A stretch of DNA of 64,000 nucleotides, taken from NCBI GenBank assembly GCA_017307355.1, contig JAFKFG010000015.1, positions 44,943 to 108,942 of the forward strand. Direction: 5' to 3'. Both the position numbers and the translations under genes were made by a program. The stretch comes from Alphaproteobacteria bacterium. Lineage in GTDB: Bacteria; Pseudomonadota; Alphaproteobacteria; Micropepsales; Micropepsaceae. Below are positions 11,301 through 19,305 of the stretch, piece by piece. Position 1 is the first letter of the stretch, and each line of letters begins with the position of its first letter. Below the pieces are notes generated by a model. It did no database searches. It saw only the letters and a program-made list of their open reading frames with translations, and was not told the origin of the DNA.

Positions 11301-12896
11301 ATGGGTAAGCAACGCAATCAGCCGGTCAGCCGCCGCTCTTTGCTGACCATGATCGGCACGGTTGCCGGGTCGACGGCGATGTACAACGCCATGACCCAGT
11401 TGGGCCTCGCGCAGGAGTCGGGATATGCCGGAGCACCCCGGTTGGGCGCTACCCGGCCGGGAACGTCGGTGCTGATTCTGGGGGCGGGCATCGCCGGAAT
11501 GGTTGCCGCGCTGGAATTGCGCGACGCCGGCTATCAAGTGCAGCTGCTGGAATATAACGACCGGCCGGGCGGCCGCAATTGGACGCTTTACGGCGGCGAC
11601 ACCTATACCGAGTTGGGCAGCGCGCCGCAGCATATCCAATTCAGCGAAGGGCAGTATTTCAACCCCGGCCCTTGGCGGATTCCCTATCACCATTACGGCA
11701 TCCTGCATTACGCCAACCGGCTCAAGGTGCCGCTCGAGCCGATGAATCTGCTCAATTTCAATGCCTATCTGCATCACACCGACGCCTTCGACGGAAAGCC
11801 GCGCCGCTATCGCGAAGTGCAGGCGGATTTCCACGGTCATGTCGCCGAGCTCCTGTCCAAATGCACGCGGCAGAACGCCTTGGATCAGGCGGTCAGCCGC
11901 GAAGACCGGGAAATGTTGTTGGAGGCGTTGCGCGGCTGGGGCGCGCTCGATGCCGATTACCGGTATGTCAAAGGTGCCATCAGTTCCGAACGGCGCGGGC
12001 CGCTTTTGGATGGCGGCGGCGGCCTGGCGCCGCGTCCGGTCTGTTCGGAACCGGATCCCCTGGAGCCTCTATTGCGGGCGAAGCTGTGGCGCACCATCGG
12101 CTGGGGCCAGGACTATGAATATCAGACGCCGTTGTTCCAGGCGAAAGGCGGTATGGGGCAGATCGGCAAGGCATTCGGCGCGGCGCTGGGAAATCTCATT
12201 CATTACAATGCCAAGGTGATCGATATCCGCCAGGACGCGGCGTCGGTCACGGCGAGCTATGTCGACAGCCGCAAGGGCGGCGCGCCCCGCACGATGCGTG
12301 CGGATTGGTGTGTCTGCACCATTCCCGCCTCGATCCTCAGCCAGATTCCCATGAATGTGAGCGGCAAGATGCGGGCCGCGATCGACCAGCTTCCCTATAC
12401 CGCCAATCTCAAGACGGGGCTGCAGTTCAGGCGCCGCTTCTGGGAGCAGGATGACCGAATCTATGGCGGGGTGTCCTACACCAACCAGCCCAACGCCATG
12501 ATCATTTACCCCATGTCCGATTATTTCTCTGAAGGCAGGGGCATTTTGGTGGGCGCGTATGTCCGGGGCGAAACCGCCCTGGCCGGTTCCGCCAGGACGC
12601 CGGACGAACGCATCGAACATGCGCTCGCCTATGGCGCGAAAATCCATCCCCAATACCGGCAGGAGTTCGAATGCGGCGCGTCGGTGGCATGGCACCGCGT
12701 CCCCTGGGCGCTGGGATGCAGTGCCCAATGGTCGGAGGAAGGGCGCCAGACGCATTACGACAATCTCTGTGCGCTGGACGGCCGGATCATTCTCGCGGGC
12801 GAACATGTCTCCCGCTTGGGAACATGGCAGGAGGGGGCGGTCACCTCCGCCACCGATGCGATCATCCGTCTGCACCAGCGCGTGATGAGTGCGTGA
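11301..12896 (+). CDS. Flavin-dependent amine oxidase, Tat-exported (copy 1)
   Basis: FAD amine oxidase of 531 residues; the family oxidises amines or L-amino acids to imines. A twin-arginine signal is visible at the N-terminus (SRRSLL at residues 10-15, then a weakly hydrophobic stretch). The dinucleotide-binding motif is GAGIAGMVAALELRDAG with the acidic residue in LLEYNDRPGGRNWTL, and the C-terminal FAD motif is ILAGEHVSRLGTWQEGAVTS. It is a close paralogue of the next gene. A secreted cytochrome c downstream suggests electrons go to a cytochrome, as in the nicotine enzyme NicA2 with CycN, rather than to oxygen. The substrate is not known from sequence. Confidence 0.88.
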   Translation: MGKQRNQPVSRRSLLTMIGTVAGSTAMYNAMTQLGLAQESGYAGAPRLGATRPGTSVLILGAGIAGMVAALELRDAGYQVQLLEYNDRPGGRNWTLYGGDTYTELGSAPQHIQFSEGQYFNPGPWRIPYHHYGILHYANRLKVPLEPMNLLNFNAYLHHTDAFDGKPRRYREVQADFHGHVAELLSKCTRQNALDQAVSREDREMLLEALRGWGALDADYRYVKGAISSERRGPLLDGGGGLAPRPVCSEPDPLEPLLRAKLWRTIGWGQDYEYQTPLFQAKGGMGQIGKAFGAALGNLIHYNAKVIDIRQDAASVTASYVDSRKGGAPRTMRADWCVCTIPASILSQIPMNVSGKMRAAIDQLPYTANLKTGLQFRRRFWEQDDRIYGGVSYTNQPNAMIIYPMSDYFSEGRGILVGAYVRGETALAGSARTPDERIEHALAYGAKIHPQYRQEFECGASVAWHRVPWALGCSAQWSEEGRQTHYDNLCALDGRIILAGEHVSRLGTWQEGAVTSATDAIIRLHQRVMSA

Positions 12897-12998
12897 AGGA
12901 GAGCGTCCGATGAGCATGGTGCGCTTTCTCTCTTAACGTAACAGCATCGACGTCGGGCTCCGGCGCATCGCGCGTCTTCGGCGCGCATCTGTCTTCAG

Positions 12999-13034
12999 AT
13001 ATGTAATAGTACAATATAGAAATTGACATATAGA
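12999..13034 (+). promoter_or_regulatory. Second copy of the amine-oxidase operator/promoter motif
   Basis: ATGTAATAGTACAATATAG followed by AAATTGACATATAG, repeating the 11211-11247 block with a few changes. It sits about 62 to 97 bases before the second oxidase start, nearly the same distance as in copy 1. The tandem oxidase duplication therefore carried its control region with it, and each copy probably answers to the same regulator. Inferred from the sequence match only. Confidence 0.58.
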
Positions 13035-13095
13035 TCACTTGGTGATGCTGTTGCGGCGGCCGCGATGAGTGGGCCGGCGTTGCGGGAGAGCGGTG

Positions 13096-14700
13096 ATGGC
13101 GGGGAATGCGAAAACAGAGAAGGCGGCGATGAATCGCCGGTCCCTGCTTCGCATGATCGGGACCCTGGCGGGCTCGACCGCCATGTACAACGCAATGGCC
13201 GAGCTGGGCTTTGCCAAGCCCTCGACCTTCACCGGGCCGCCCAAGCTTAGCGCGGTCAAGCCGGGCACGTCGGTGCTGGTGCTGGGAGCAGGCATCGCCG
13301 GCATGGTGGCGGCACTCGAGCTTCGCGACGCGGGTTATCGGGTTCAGGTTCTGGAATATAACAACCGCCCCGGCGGCCGGAACTGGACGCTGTATGGCGG
13401 CGACACCTACACCGAATTGGGCGGCGTCACGCAGCAAGCGAAATTCGATCCGGGACAGTATTTCAATCCCGGGCCCTGGCGACTGCCTTATCATCACCGG
13501 GGCATGCTGCATTACGCCAGCCGGCTGAATGTTCCGCTCGAGCCTTTCGCCCAGCACAATTACAACGGCTATGTGCACAGCACCGATGCCTATGGCGGAA
13601 AGCCGCGCCGGTTTCGCGAAGTGCAGGCCGATTTCCACGGCCATGTCGCCGAGCTGCTGGCGAAATGCACACAGACAAGCGCCCTCGATCAGACGGTCAC
13701 CAAGGAAGACAAGGAGATCCTGGTCGAGGCGCTCAGGACCTGGGGCGCGCTGGACGGAGACCTGCGCTACAAAAAGGGGCGGGAGAGTTCGAGCCGCAGG
13801 GGACCTGCGGTCGATAGCGGCGGCGGACTCAATTCCGTTCCCGTCTTCTCCGAACCGGACAAGCTGAGCGGCGTGCTCAATTCCCGTCTCTGGCACACCA
13901 TCGGCTGGGGGCACGACTTCGAATATCAATCGCCGATCTTCCAGCCCAAGGGCGGAATGGGCCGGATCGGGCAGGCGTTCGGCGCCGAACTCGCGGGCCT
14001 GATCCAATATAATTGCAAGGTCACGGACATACGGCAGGACGCGAAGTCCGTCACCGTGACCTATAGCGATGCGCGCACCGGCAAAGGCGTGCGGCACGCC
14101 ACGGCGGATTGGTGCGTCTGTACCATCCCGGCATCGATCCTCAGCCAAATTCCCATGAATGTCGGCCGCAAGATGCGCGCCGCCATCGATCATTTGCCCT
14201 ACATGGCGTCCATGAAAATCGGGCTCCAGTTCAAGCGGCGCTTCTGGGAGCAGGACGATGAAATCTATGGCGGCATGTCCTTCACCAACCAGCCCAATGC
14301 GATGATCGCCTATCCCACCTGGGATTTTTTCTCGAAAGGAAAGGGCGTGGTGCTGGGCGCTTATGTCTTCGGCGCGCCCGCTCTCATGGCCGCGGCAAAG
14401 TCGCCGCAGCAGCGGATCGAGGACGCGCTGGAATATGGATCGAAGATCCATCCGCAATACAGGCGCGAGTTCGAATCCGGCGTGGCGGTGGCCTGGCACC
14501 GCGTACCCTGGACCTTGGGCTGCTCCGGCGACTGGACCGAACAGGGCCGCGCCGAGCATTACGACAATCTTTGCGCAATCGATGGCCGGATCGTCCTGGC
14601 GGGCGAACACGCTTCGCGGCTGCCGGTCTGGCAGGAAGGTTCGGTCACATCGGCGATCGATGCCATCACGCGGGTGCATAAGCGGATCATGGGAGCCTGA
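13096..14700 (+). CDS. Flavin-dependent amine oxidase, Tat-exported (copy 2)
   Basis: Tandem paralogue of the preceding oxidase, 534 residues from ATG 13096; an upstream in-frame start at 13069 would add a segment that copy 1 lacks. Tat motif NRRSLLRM at residues 13-20. FAD motif GAGIAGMVAALELRDAG, shared NRPGGRNWTLYGGDTYTELGG, and C-terminal IVLAGEHASRLPVWQEGSVTS. Substrate-pocket segments differ from copy 1 (for example GGVTQQAKFDPGQYF against GSAPQHIQFSEGQYF), so the two may prefer different amines or form a heteromer. The cytochrome c gene starts two bases after its stop, which ties this copy most directly to electron transfer. Confidence 0.88.
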   Translation: MAGNAKTEKAAMNRRSLLRMIGTLAGSTAMYNAMAELGFAKPSTFTGPPKLSAVKPGTSVLVLGAGIAGMVAALELRDAGYRVQVLEYNNRPGGRNWTLYGGDTYTELGGVTQQAKFDPGQYFNPGPWRLPYHHRGMLHYASRLNVPLEPFAQHNYNGYVHSTDAYGGKPRRFREVQADFHGHVAELLAKCTQTSALDQTVTKEDKEILVEALRTWGALDGDLRYKKGRESSSRRGPAVDSGGGLNSVPVFSEPDKLSGVLNSRLWHTIGWGHDFEYQSPIFQPKGGMGRIGQAFGAELAGLIQYNCKVTDIRQDAKSVTVTYSDARTGKGVRHATADWCVCTIPASILSQIPMNVGRKMRAAIDHLPYMASMKIGLQFKRRFWEQDDEIYGGMSFTNQPNAMIAYPTWDFFSKGKGVVLGAYVFGAPALMAAAKSPQQRIEDALEYGSKIHPQYRREFESGVAVAWHRVPWTLGCSGDWTEQGRAEHYDNLCAIDGRIVLAGEHASRLPVWQEGSVTSAIDAITRVHKRIMGA

Positions 14701-14701
14701 T

Positions 14702-15115
14702 ATGAACGTCCGCTCGACATTGTCGTCCGCTCTGATGCTTTCGGCGTTGATCGCCGTGTCCGTTCTTCCCGCCGCGGCTCAGGAATTCGGCGCGGGCGCG
14801 ATGGATCGCGGCACCAGGATTCCTTATCAGGGCGGGGAGGCGATCTTCAAAGGCGTGTGCCAGGGATGCCACATGCCCGACGCCAAAGGCATTGTCGGCG
14901 CCGGCGCCTATCCGGCTCTCGCGCATAATCCCAGGCTGGAAACGGCAGGCTATGCGATCGCGGTCGTGGTCAATGGCCAGAAAGCGATGCCGGCTCTCGG
15001 CTCGATGATGACCGATCAGCAAATCGCCGATGTGGTCAACTATATCCGCAGCAATTTCAACAACAGCTACAAGGACAAGGTCGCGCCCGCGGACGTCAAA
15101 TCGGCGCGGCCCTGA
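14702..15115 (+). CDS. Secreted c-type cytochrome, mono-haem
   Basis: Small periplasmic electron carrier of 137 residues. The signal peptide ends around AAAQE at residue 27. One haem-binding motif, CQGCH, is at residues 53-57, and the likely axial Met is in QKAMPALGSM; the C-terminal helix IADVVNYIRSNFNN is typical of class I cytochromes c. The start is two bases after the amine oxidase stop, so the genes are coupled. It is the probable electron acceptor of the two flavin oxidases, feeding electrons to a terminal oxidase. Confidence 0.9.
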   Translation: MNVRSTLSSALMLSALIAVSVLPAAAQEFGAGAMDRGTRIPYQGGEAIFKGVCQGCHMPDAKGIVGAGAYPALAHNPRLETAGYAIAVVVNGQKAMPALGSMMTDQQIADVVNYIRSNFNNSYKDKVAPADVKSARP

Positions 15116-15138
15116 TCACACCCATGAGGAGCGTTGGC

Positions 15139-15612
15139 ATGTTCAGGTCATTATATTGCGTTTCACTCGCCATGGTCGGCTTTCTGGCTTCGGCGGCTGC
15201 CGGGCATGCCGCCGACAGCGCGGTCCTGCATCGCCAGGAGAATGCCGCGTCCCCTTTTGCGAGCTCGGTCTATGTGCCGCCGGGATATGGCACCTATTTC
15301 GTCAGCGGCATTCCCGGCCGCGCGGGCGACACCGCCGCCCAGACCAAAGCGGTTCTGGACCAGTTGAAGGCGCAGCTGGCCGCACTGGGCATGACATTCG
15401 GCGATGTGGTCCAGGCGCATGTCTTTCTGGTGGGAGATCCGGCCAAAGGCGGGAAGATGGATTTCGCCGGCATGAACGCGGCCTGGTTCAAGGAGTTCGC
15501 CACGGCCGAACAGCCCAACAAGCCGGCGCGGGCCACGGTTCAGGTGTCGGGCCTGGCGGAAGGCGCGGCCCTGGTCGAGATCGAAATGACCGCCGTGAAG
15601 AAGGCGCCATAG
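15139..15612 (+). CDS. RidA-family protein with signal peptide
   Basis: RidA/YjgF/Rid-fold protein, 157 residues. RidA hydrolyses reactive imines/enamines released by PLP or flavin enzymes. Unusually there is an N-terminal signal peptide (YCVSLAMVGFLASAAAGHAAD), so it is predicted periplasmic, as are the amine oxidases whose imine product it could hydrolyse. Rid motifs: YGTYFVSGIPGRAGDTAAQT, a DVVQAHVFLVGD strand and RATVQVSGLAEGALVEIE-like C-terminus. The usual RidA arginine lies in PARATVQV. ATG 15139 was chosen over 15124 because GAGGAG lies 7 bases before it. Confidence 0.85.
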   Translation: MFRSLYCVSLAMVGFLASAAAGHAADSAVLHRQENAASPFASSVYVPPGYGTYFVSGIPGRAGDTAAQTKAVLDQLKAQLAALGMTFGDVVQAHVFLVGDPAKGGKMDFAGMNAAWFKEFATAEQPNKPARATVQVSGLAEGAALVEIEMTAVKKAP

Positions 15613-15672
15613 ATCCGCATCGCTGCCATCCGGTGCAAATCACCAAGCGGAATTCAACAAAACAACAGGGAG

Positions 15673-17121
15673 ATGCCTTTGGAACAGGATAAAAACGTCA
15701 AACCCAATCGGCGGGAATTTTTTGCGCGCACGGGACGGGGTGCGGGCGTGCTGGCGCTCAGCCCGTTGCTGGCGGGCATTGCTTCGCCCGGACATGCGGC
15801 CGGCAAGGCGTCCGGCCCGATCGATTTCGACACGCCCTTCAACCGGATCGGATCCGACAGCGTCCATTGGGACATGCCGATCCGCACGGAGAATATGAGC
15901 CATATCGTGGCCGCATTGGGCATCGCGGATATGGATTTCCGGGCGGCGCCGGTGATTACCGCCGAATTGCGCAAGCGCCTCAGTCTGGAGAATTGGGGTT
16001 ATCTGGACATGGGCTCGCCCAATCCCAAAGCCTTTGTGAAGGGCATTCTGGACTGGAACCGCAAGCGCTACGGCGTCACGGTGGCCAATGAAGGCAATCT
16101 GGGCATCACCACCGGCGTTCATTCCGGCATCATCGCCACCATGCGGGCCTACTCCCCGCCGGGCAGCAAGGTGCTGATGGCGACGCCCATCTACAACGGC
16201 TTTTACAGCGATCTCAGAGCCACCAAGACGGTGGCGAATGAAAGCCTGATGAAATACGCCAATGGCAGCTGGGAAATCGACTGGGCCGACTTCGAAGCCA
16301 AGGCCGCGATGCCCGACACCAAGGTCTCGATCCTCTGCAACCCGCAAAATCCGGTCGGCCGGGTCTGGACGCAAGAGGAACTCACCCGCTATGGCGAGAT
16401 ATGCCTGAAGCATAATGTGCTGGTGCTGTCGGATGAAATCCATTGCGACTTCATCAACAAGGGGCAGAAATTCATCCCCTTCAGCACCTTGCCCAACAAG
16501 GCCATCGTCGACAATTCCATTTCCTACATGTCCGCCAGCAAATCCTTCTCGCTCGCGGGCATGAAAGCGGCCTGGTTCTTCTCGACCAATCCGGAGGTGT
16601 TCAAGGCCACGTCCTTCTACAATCATCCCGATCTCAACACGCTGGGAATGTATGCGTCCAAGGCGGCGCATGAAGGCGGCGAGGGCTGGCTCAATCAATG
16701 CGTGGCGTATATCGACGGCAACCACGCCTTCGCCAATGCCTACATCAAGGCGAACATTCCGATGATCAAGGTCGGCAACAAGCCCGAGGGCACCTACCTG
16801 ACCTGGCTGGATGTCGGCGCGGTCGCCGACAAGATCGGTGCCAGAAAACTCGCCGACGATGCCAATCAGCAGGCGCGTGATGCCGCGGCGAAAGCCGGCA
16901 CCGATTATTCCGGCCGCCAGTCGTTGGATACGGTCAGAACCCTGACGCCGGAAGACATGGTCCGGAAATGGATGGCCAAGAATGCCTTCGTCTATCTGAA
17001 CGAGGGCAGTTCCTATGGGTTGGGCGGGGCGAACCATATGCGCATGAACCTGGCGACCTCGCGCCGAATGTTGAAGGCCGCGCTCGACAGCATGGCGGGC
17101 GCGCTCAAAAACCTGGCTTGA
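15673..17121 (+). CDS. Tat-exported MalY/PatB-type PLP enzyme (C-S lyase or aminotransferase)
   Basis: Fold-type I PLP enzyme of 482 residues, closest in style to MalY/PatB cystathionine beta-lyases. A Tat signal precedes it (NRREFFARTGRGAG, cleavage near GHAAG), which is rare for PLP enzymes and fits export of a cofactor-loaded protein. Family motifs: GVHSGIIATMRAYSPPG, ILCNPQNPVGRVW, LVLSDEIHCDF and the PLP lysine in SYMSASKSFSLAGMK. A TTG at 15679 has a better-spaced AGGGAG than the ATG and could be the true start. It may cleave a sulfur- or amino-substituted intermediate of the amine cluster; the substrate is unknown. A strong hairpin follows the gene. Confidence 0.85.
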   Translation: MPLEQDKNVKPNRREFFARTGRGAGVLALSPLLAGIASPGHAAGKASGPIDFDTPFNRIGSDSVHWDMPIRTENMSHIVAALGIADMDFRAAPVITAELRKRLSLENWGYLDMGSPNPKAFVKGILDWNRKRYGVTVANEGNLGITTGVHSGIIATMRAYSPPGSKVLMATPIYNGFYSDLRATKTVANESLMKYANGSWEIDWADFEAKAAMPDTKVSILCNPQNPVGRVWTQEELTRYGEICLKHNVLVLSDEIHCDFINKGQKFIPFSTLPNKAIVDNSISYMSASKSFSLAGMKAAWFFSTNPEVFKATSFYNHPDLNTLGMYASKAAHEGGEGWLNQCVAYIDGNHAFANAYIKANIPMIKVGNKPEGTYLTWLDVGAVADKIGARKLADDANQQARDAAAKAGTDYSGRQSLDTVRTLTPEDMVRKWMAKNAFVYLNEGSSYGLGGANHMRMNLATSRRMLKAALDSMAGALKNLA

Positions 17122-17159
17122 AGAAACCGCGCAAAATCCTCCCCGGGATGCGGTCGGTG

Positions 17160-17194
17160 AATTGGCCCGAACCTCCCTCGTGTTCGGGCCAATT
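17160..17194 (+). terminator. Hairpin after the PLP enzyme gene
   Basis: Perfect 13-base inverted repeat AATTGGCCCGAAC / GTTCGGGCCAATT around a 9-base loop, 38 bases past the upstream stop. Only three T follow directly, so it is either a weak intrinsic terminator or a partial terminator/processing site that lowers expression of the next two genes. Confidence 0.65.
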
Positions 17195-17224
17195 TGCTGT
17201 CTTCGCCAAATCGGAGACGAGCCT

Positions 17225-18127
17225 GTGAGCGCGTTGTCGCAGCAGCCGATCGGATTTCTCGGCTTGGGTGTGATGGGCGAACCCATGGCGCTCAACCTGG
17301 CGCGGGCCGGATTTCGCGTGCTGGCATGGAACCGCTCACGGCGCCCACCCGATCGGCTGGCCTCTGCCGGCGGACGGATATTGCCCAGCGCCCGGGACGT
17401 GATGGCCAGGACCAGGGTTGTCATTCTGATGCTGGCAAACGAACGCGCCATCGACGCGGTTCTCGAGCGCGGCACGCCGCAATTCGGAAGGAATGTTTCC
17501 GGCCGCACGATCATGCATATGGGAACGACCTCTGAAACCTATTCGCTGGGACTGGACGCCGATATCCGGGCGAGTGGCGGTTTCTATGTGGAAGCCCCGG
17601 TTTCCGGCTCCCGTGGGCCGGCCGAAACCGGCCGCCTGGTCGCGATGCTCGCGGGCGAGGAAGCCGCGGTGGATTGCGTTCGCCCGATTCTGGCGCCGCT
17701 TTGCCGCGAAGCGATTTTCTGCGGCCCGGTCCCGAACGCCTTGACGATGAAGCTGGCCGTCAATCTGTTCCTGATTTCTATGGTGACCGGCCTGGCCGAA
17801 GCTTTTCATTTTGTCGGGAAGAAGGGACTGAACCTGGCCGCCTTCCAGGCCGTTCTGGACAAGACGCCGATGTCCAGCGAAGTGTCCCGGGCAAAAGCCG
17901 CGAAGCTCGCCGCCGCTGATTTTGAGCCGCACGCCAAAGCCTCGGACGTGCTGATGAACAACCGGCTCATTCTGGAGTCGGCGCGAGGCATCGCAACGCC
18001 TCTGCTGGAAGTCTGCGGCCAGCTTTATGGCGAGGCGGTGCAATCGGGCTTCGGCGGTGAGGACATGATCGCCGTGCTGCGGGCGATCGAAGCCCGGCCG
18101 GACACAAGCGGGAGATCCCAAATATGA
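17225..18127 (+). CDS. NAD(P)-dependent beta-hydroxyacid dehydrogenase (3-hydroxyisobutyrate dehydrogenase-like)
   Basis: Oxidoreductase of about 300 residues in the HIBADH/GarR/tartronate semialdehyde reductase family. Rossmann motif GFLGLGVMGEPMALNLARAG, substrate segment EAPVSGSRGPAETGRL and catalytic lysine region MKLAVNLFL. There is no signal peptide, so unlike the upstream enzymes it is cytoplasmic. The GTG at 17225 was chosen because GGAGACGAG precedes it and the Rossmann fold starts soon after; the open frame upstream runs through the hairpin. Its stop overlaps the next gene by four bases. It probably reduces an aldehyde- or imine-derived product; imine reductases belong to the same superfamily and are an alternative. 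Confidence 0.82.
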   Translation: MSALSQQPIGFLGLGVMGEPMALNLARAGFRVLAWNRSRRPPDRLASAGGRILPSARDVMARTRVVILMLANERAIDAVLERGTPQFGRNVSGRTIMHMGTTSETYSLGLDADIRASGGFYVEAPVSGSRGPAETGRLVAMLAGEEAAVDCVRPILAPLCREAIFCGPVPNALTMKLAVNLFLISMVTGLAEAFHFVGKKGLNLAAFQAVLDKTPMSSEVSRAKAAKLAAADFEPHAKASDVLMNNRLILESARGIATPLLEVCGQLYGEAVQSGFGGEDMIAVLRAIEARPDTSGRSQI

Positions 18128-19305
18128 GTTTTCCGAACCACAACGACCGGCACGCCTGGACCACCCGGCTGCTCAATGCGGACAATGATTTGGCGGAAGA
18201 TCTGAGCGTGTCGCCGCCTCTTCACCAATCGGTCAATTACGCGGTCTTGAGCGAAGAGCATCTCGACGAGATTTCCGGGCCGCTGGGCAGCCATTACTAT
18301 ACCCGTCGCGGCAATCCGACCGGCGCGCGGCTGGCGAAAGTCGTCGCCGACCTGGAGGGCGCCGAAACCGGCATGGTGTTCGCGTCGGGCATGGGCGCGA
18401 TCGCCACCACCCTGATGGCATTCCTGAAAAGCGGCGACCATGTGGTCGGCCAGAAAAATCATTATATCGGCATCACCGAGATGATCGACCGGATCCTGCC
18501 GGATTATGGCGTGGAGCAGAGCCGGGTCGATCAGAGATCGGTGGACGCTTTCGCGGCGGCCATCAGGCCCAACACCAAGCTGATCGTGCTGGAATCCCCC
18601 TCCAACCCTCTGATGCATGTCACCGATCTCAAGGCGGTTTGCGATATCGCGCGGGCGCGGGGGATCGTCACCCTATGCGACAATACCTTAGCCACGCCGA
18701 TCAATCAGCGGCCCATCGAGCTCGGGGTCGATATCGTGATGCACAGCGTCACCAAATATATCGGCGGCCATCACGACCTTCTCGCGGGCTGCATCGTTTC
18801 TTCGCGCCCGCTGGTCGAGAAAGTATGGAATCTCAGCATGGTGACGGGCGCGATCGCCGCGCCGTTCAATTCCTGGCTGGCCTTGAGGGGCATCCGCACC
18901 CTGGAGCTTCGCGTCCGCCAGCAGAACAGGAATGCGTTGGCGATTGCCGAGCGCCTGGAACACCATCCGGCAGTGCTCAAGGTGTTCTATCCCGGCCTTC
19001 CCACGCATGCGCAACATAGACTGGCCGCCGAGCAGATGTCGGGCTTCGGCGGGCTTCTCACGTTCGACCTGAAAGGCGGGTATGGCGCGGGGCAGTCCTT
19101 TATCCAAAAACTTCGCCTTGCCCGGCACGCCAGCAGCCTGGGCGGGGTTTCCTCGACCCTGGTGCAGCCTGCGACATTGTTCGGCGGGCGGTTGCCGTCA
19201 AAATTGGTCGAAGAGCAGGGGATTACGCCCGGATTGATCCGGTTCGCGGCGGGAATTGAGAATACGGAAGATCTTGTGGCGGATATCGAACAGGCACTCG
19301 GCTGA
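18124..19305 (+). CDS. Cys/Met-metabolism PLP enzyme (cystathionine gamma-synthase/beta-lyase family)
   Basis: Trans-sulfuration-family enzyme, 393 residues. Signature features: HYYTRRGNPTGARLA near the N-terminus, FASGMGAIATTLM, YIGITEMID, ESPSNPLMHVTD, CDNTLATP, the PLP lysine in HSVTKYIGGHHD and the C-terminal GGVSSTLVQPATLF. The usual YSRxxNPT is read here as YTRRGNPT. It has an ATGA overlap with the dehydrogenase gene, so the two are translated together. Whether it lyses or synthesises a thioether cannot be told. With the MalY-like enzyme upstream, the cluster has two candidate C-S enzymes, hinting at a sulfur-containing amine or amino acid substrate. Confidence 0.86.
   Translation: MSFPNHNDRHAWTTRLLNADNDLAEDLSVSPPLHQSVNYAVLSEEHLDEISGPLGSHYYTRRGNPTGARLAKVVADLEGAETGMVFASGMGAIATTLMAFLKSGDHVVGQKNHYIGITEMIDRILPDYGVEQSRVDQRSVDAFAAAIRPNTKLIVLESPSNPLMHVTDLKAVCDIARARGIVTLCDNTLATPINQRPIELGVDIVMHSVTKYIGGHHDLLAGCIVSSRPLVEKVWNLSMVTGAIAAPFNSWLALRGIRTLELRVRQQNRNALAIAERLEHHPAVLKVFYPGLPTHAQHRLAAEQMSGFGGLLTFDLKGGYGAGQSFIQKLRLARHASSLGGVSSTLVQPATLFGGRLPSKLVEEQGITPGLIRFAAGIENTEDLVADIEQALG

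Noticed and set aside
12862..14679. 605-codon minus-strand frame opposite the second amine oxidase
   Set aside because: Antisense shadow; no start signal or family similarity.
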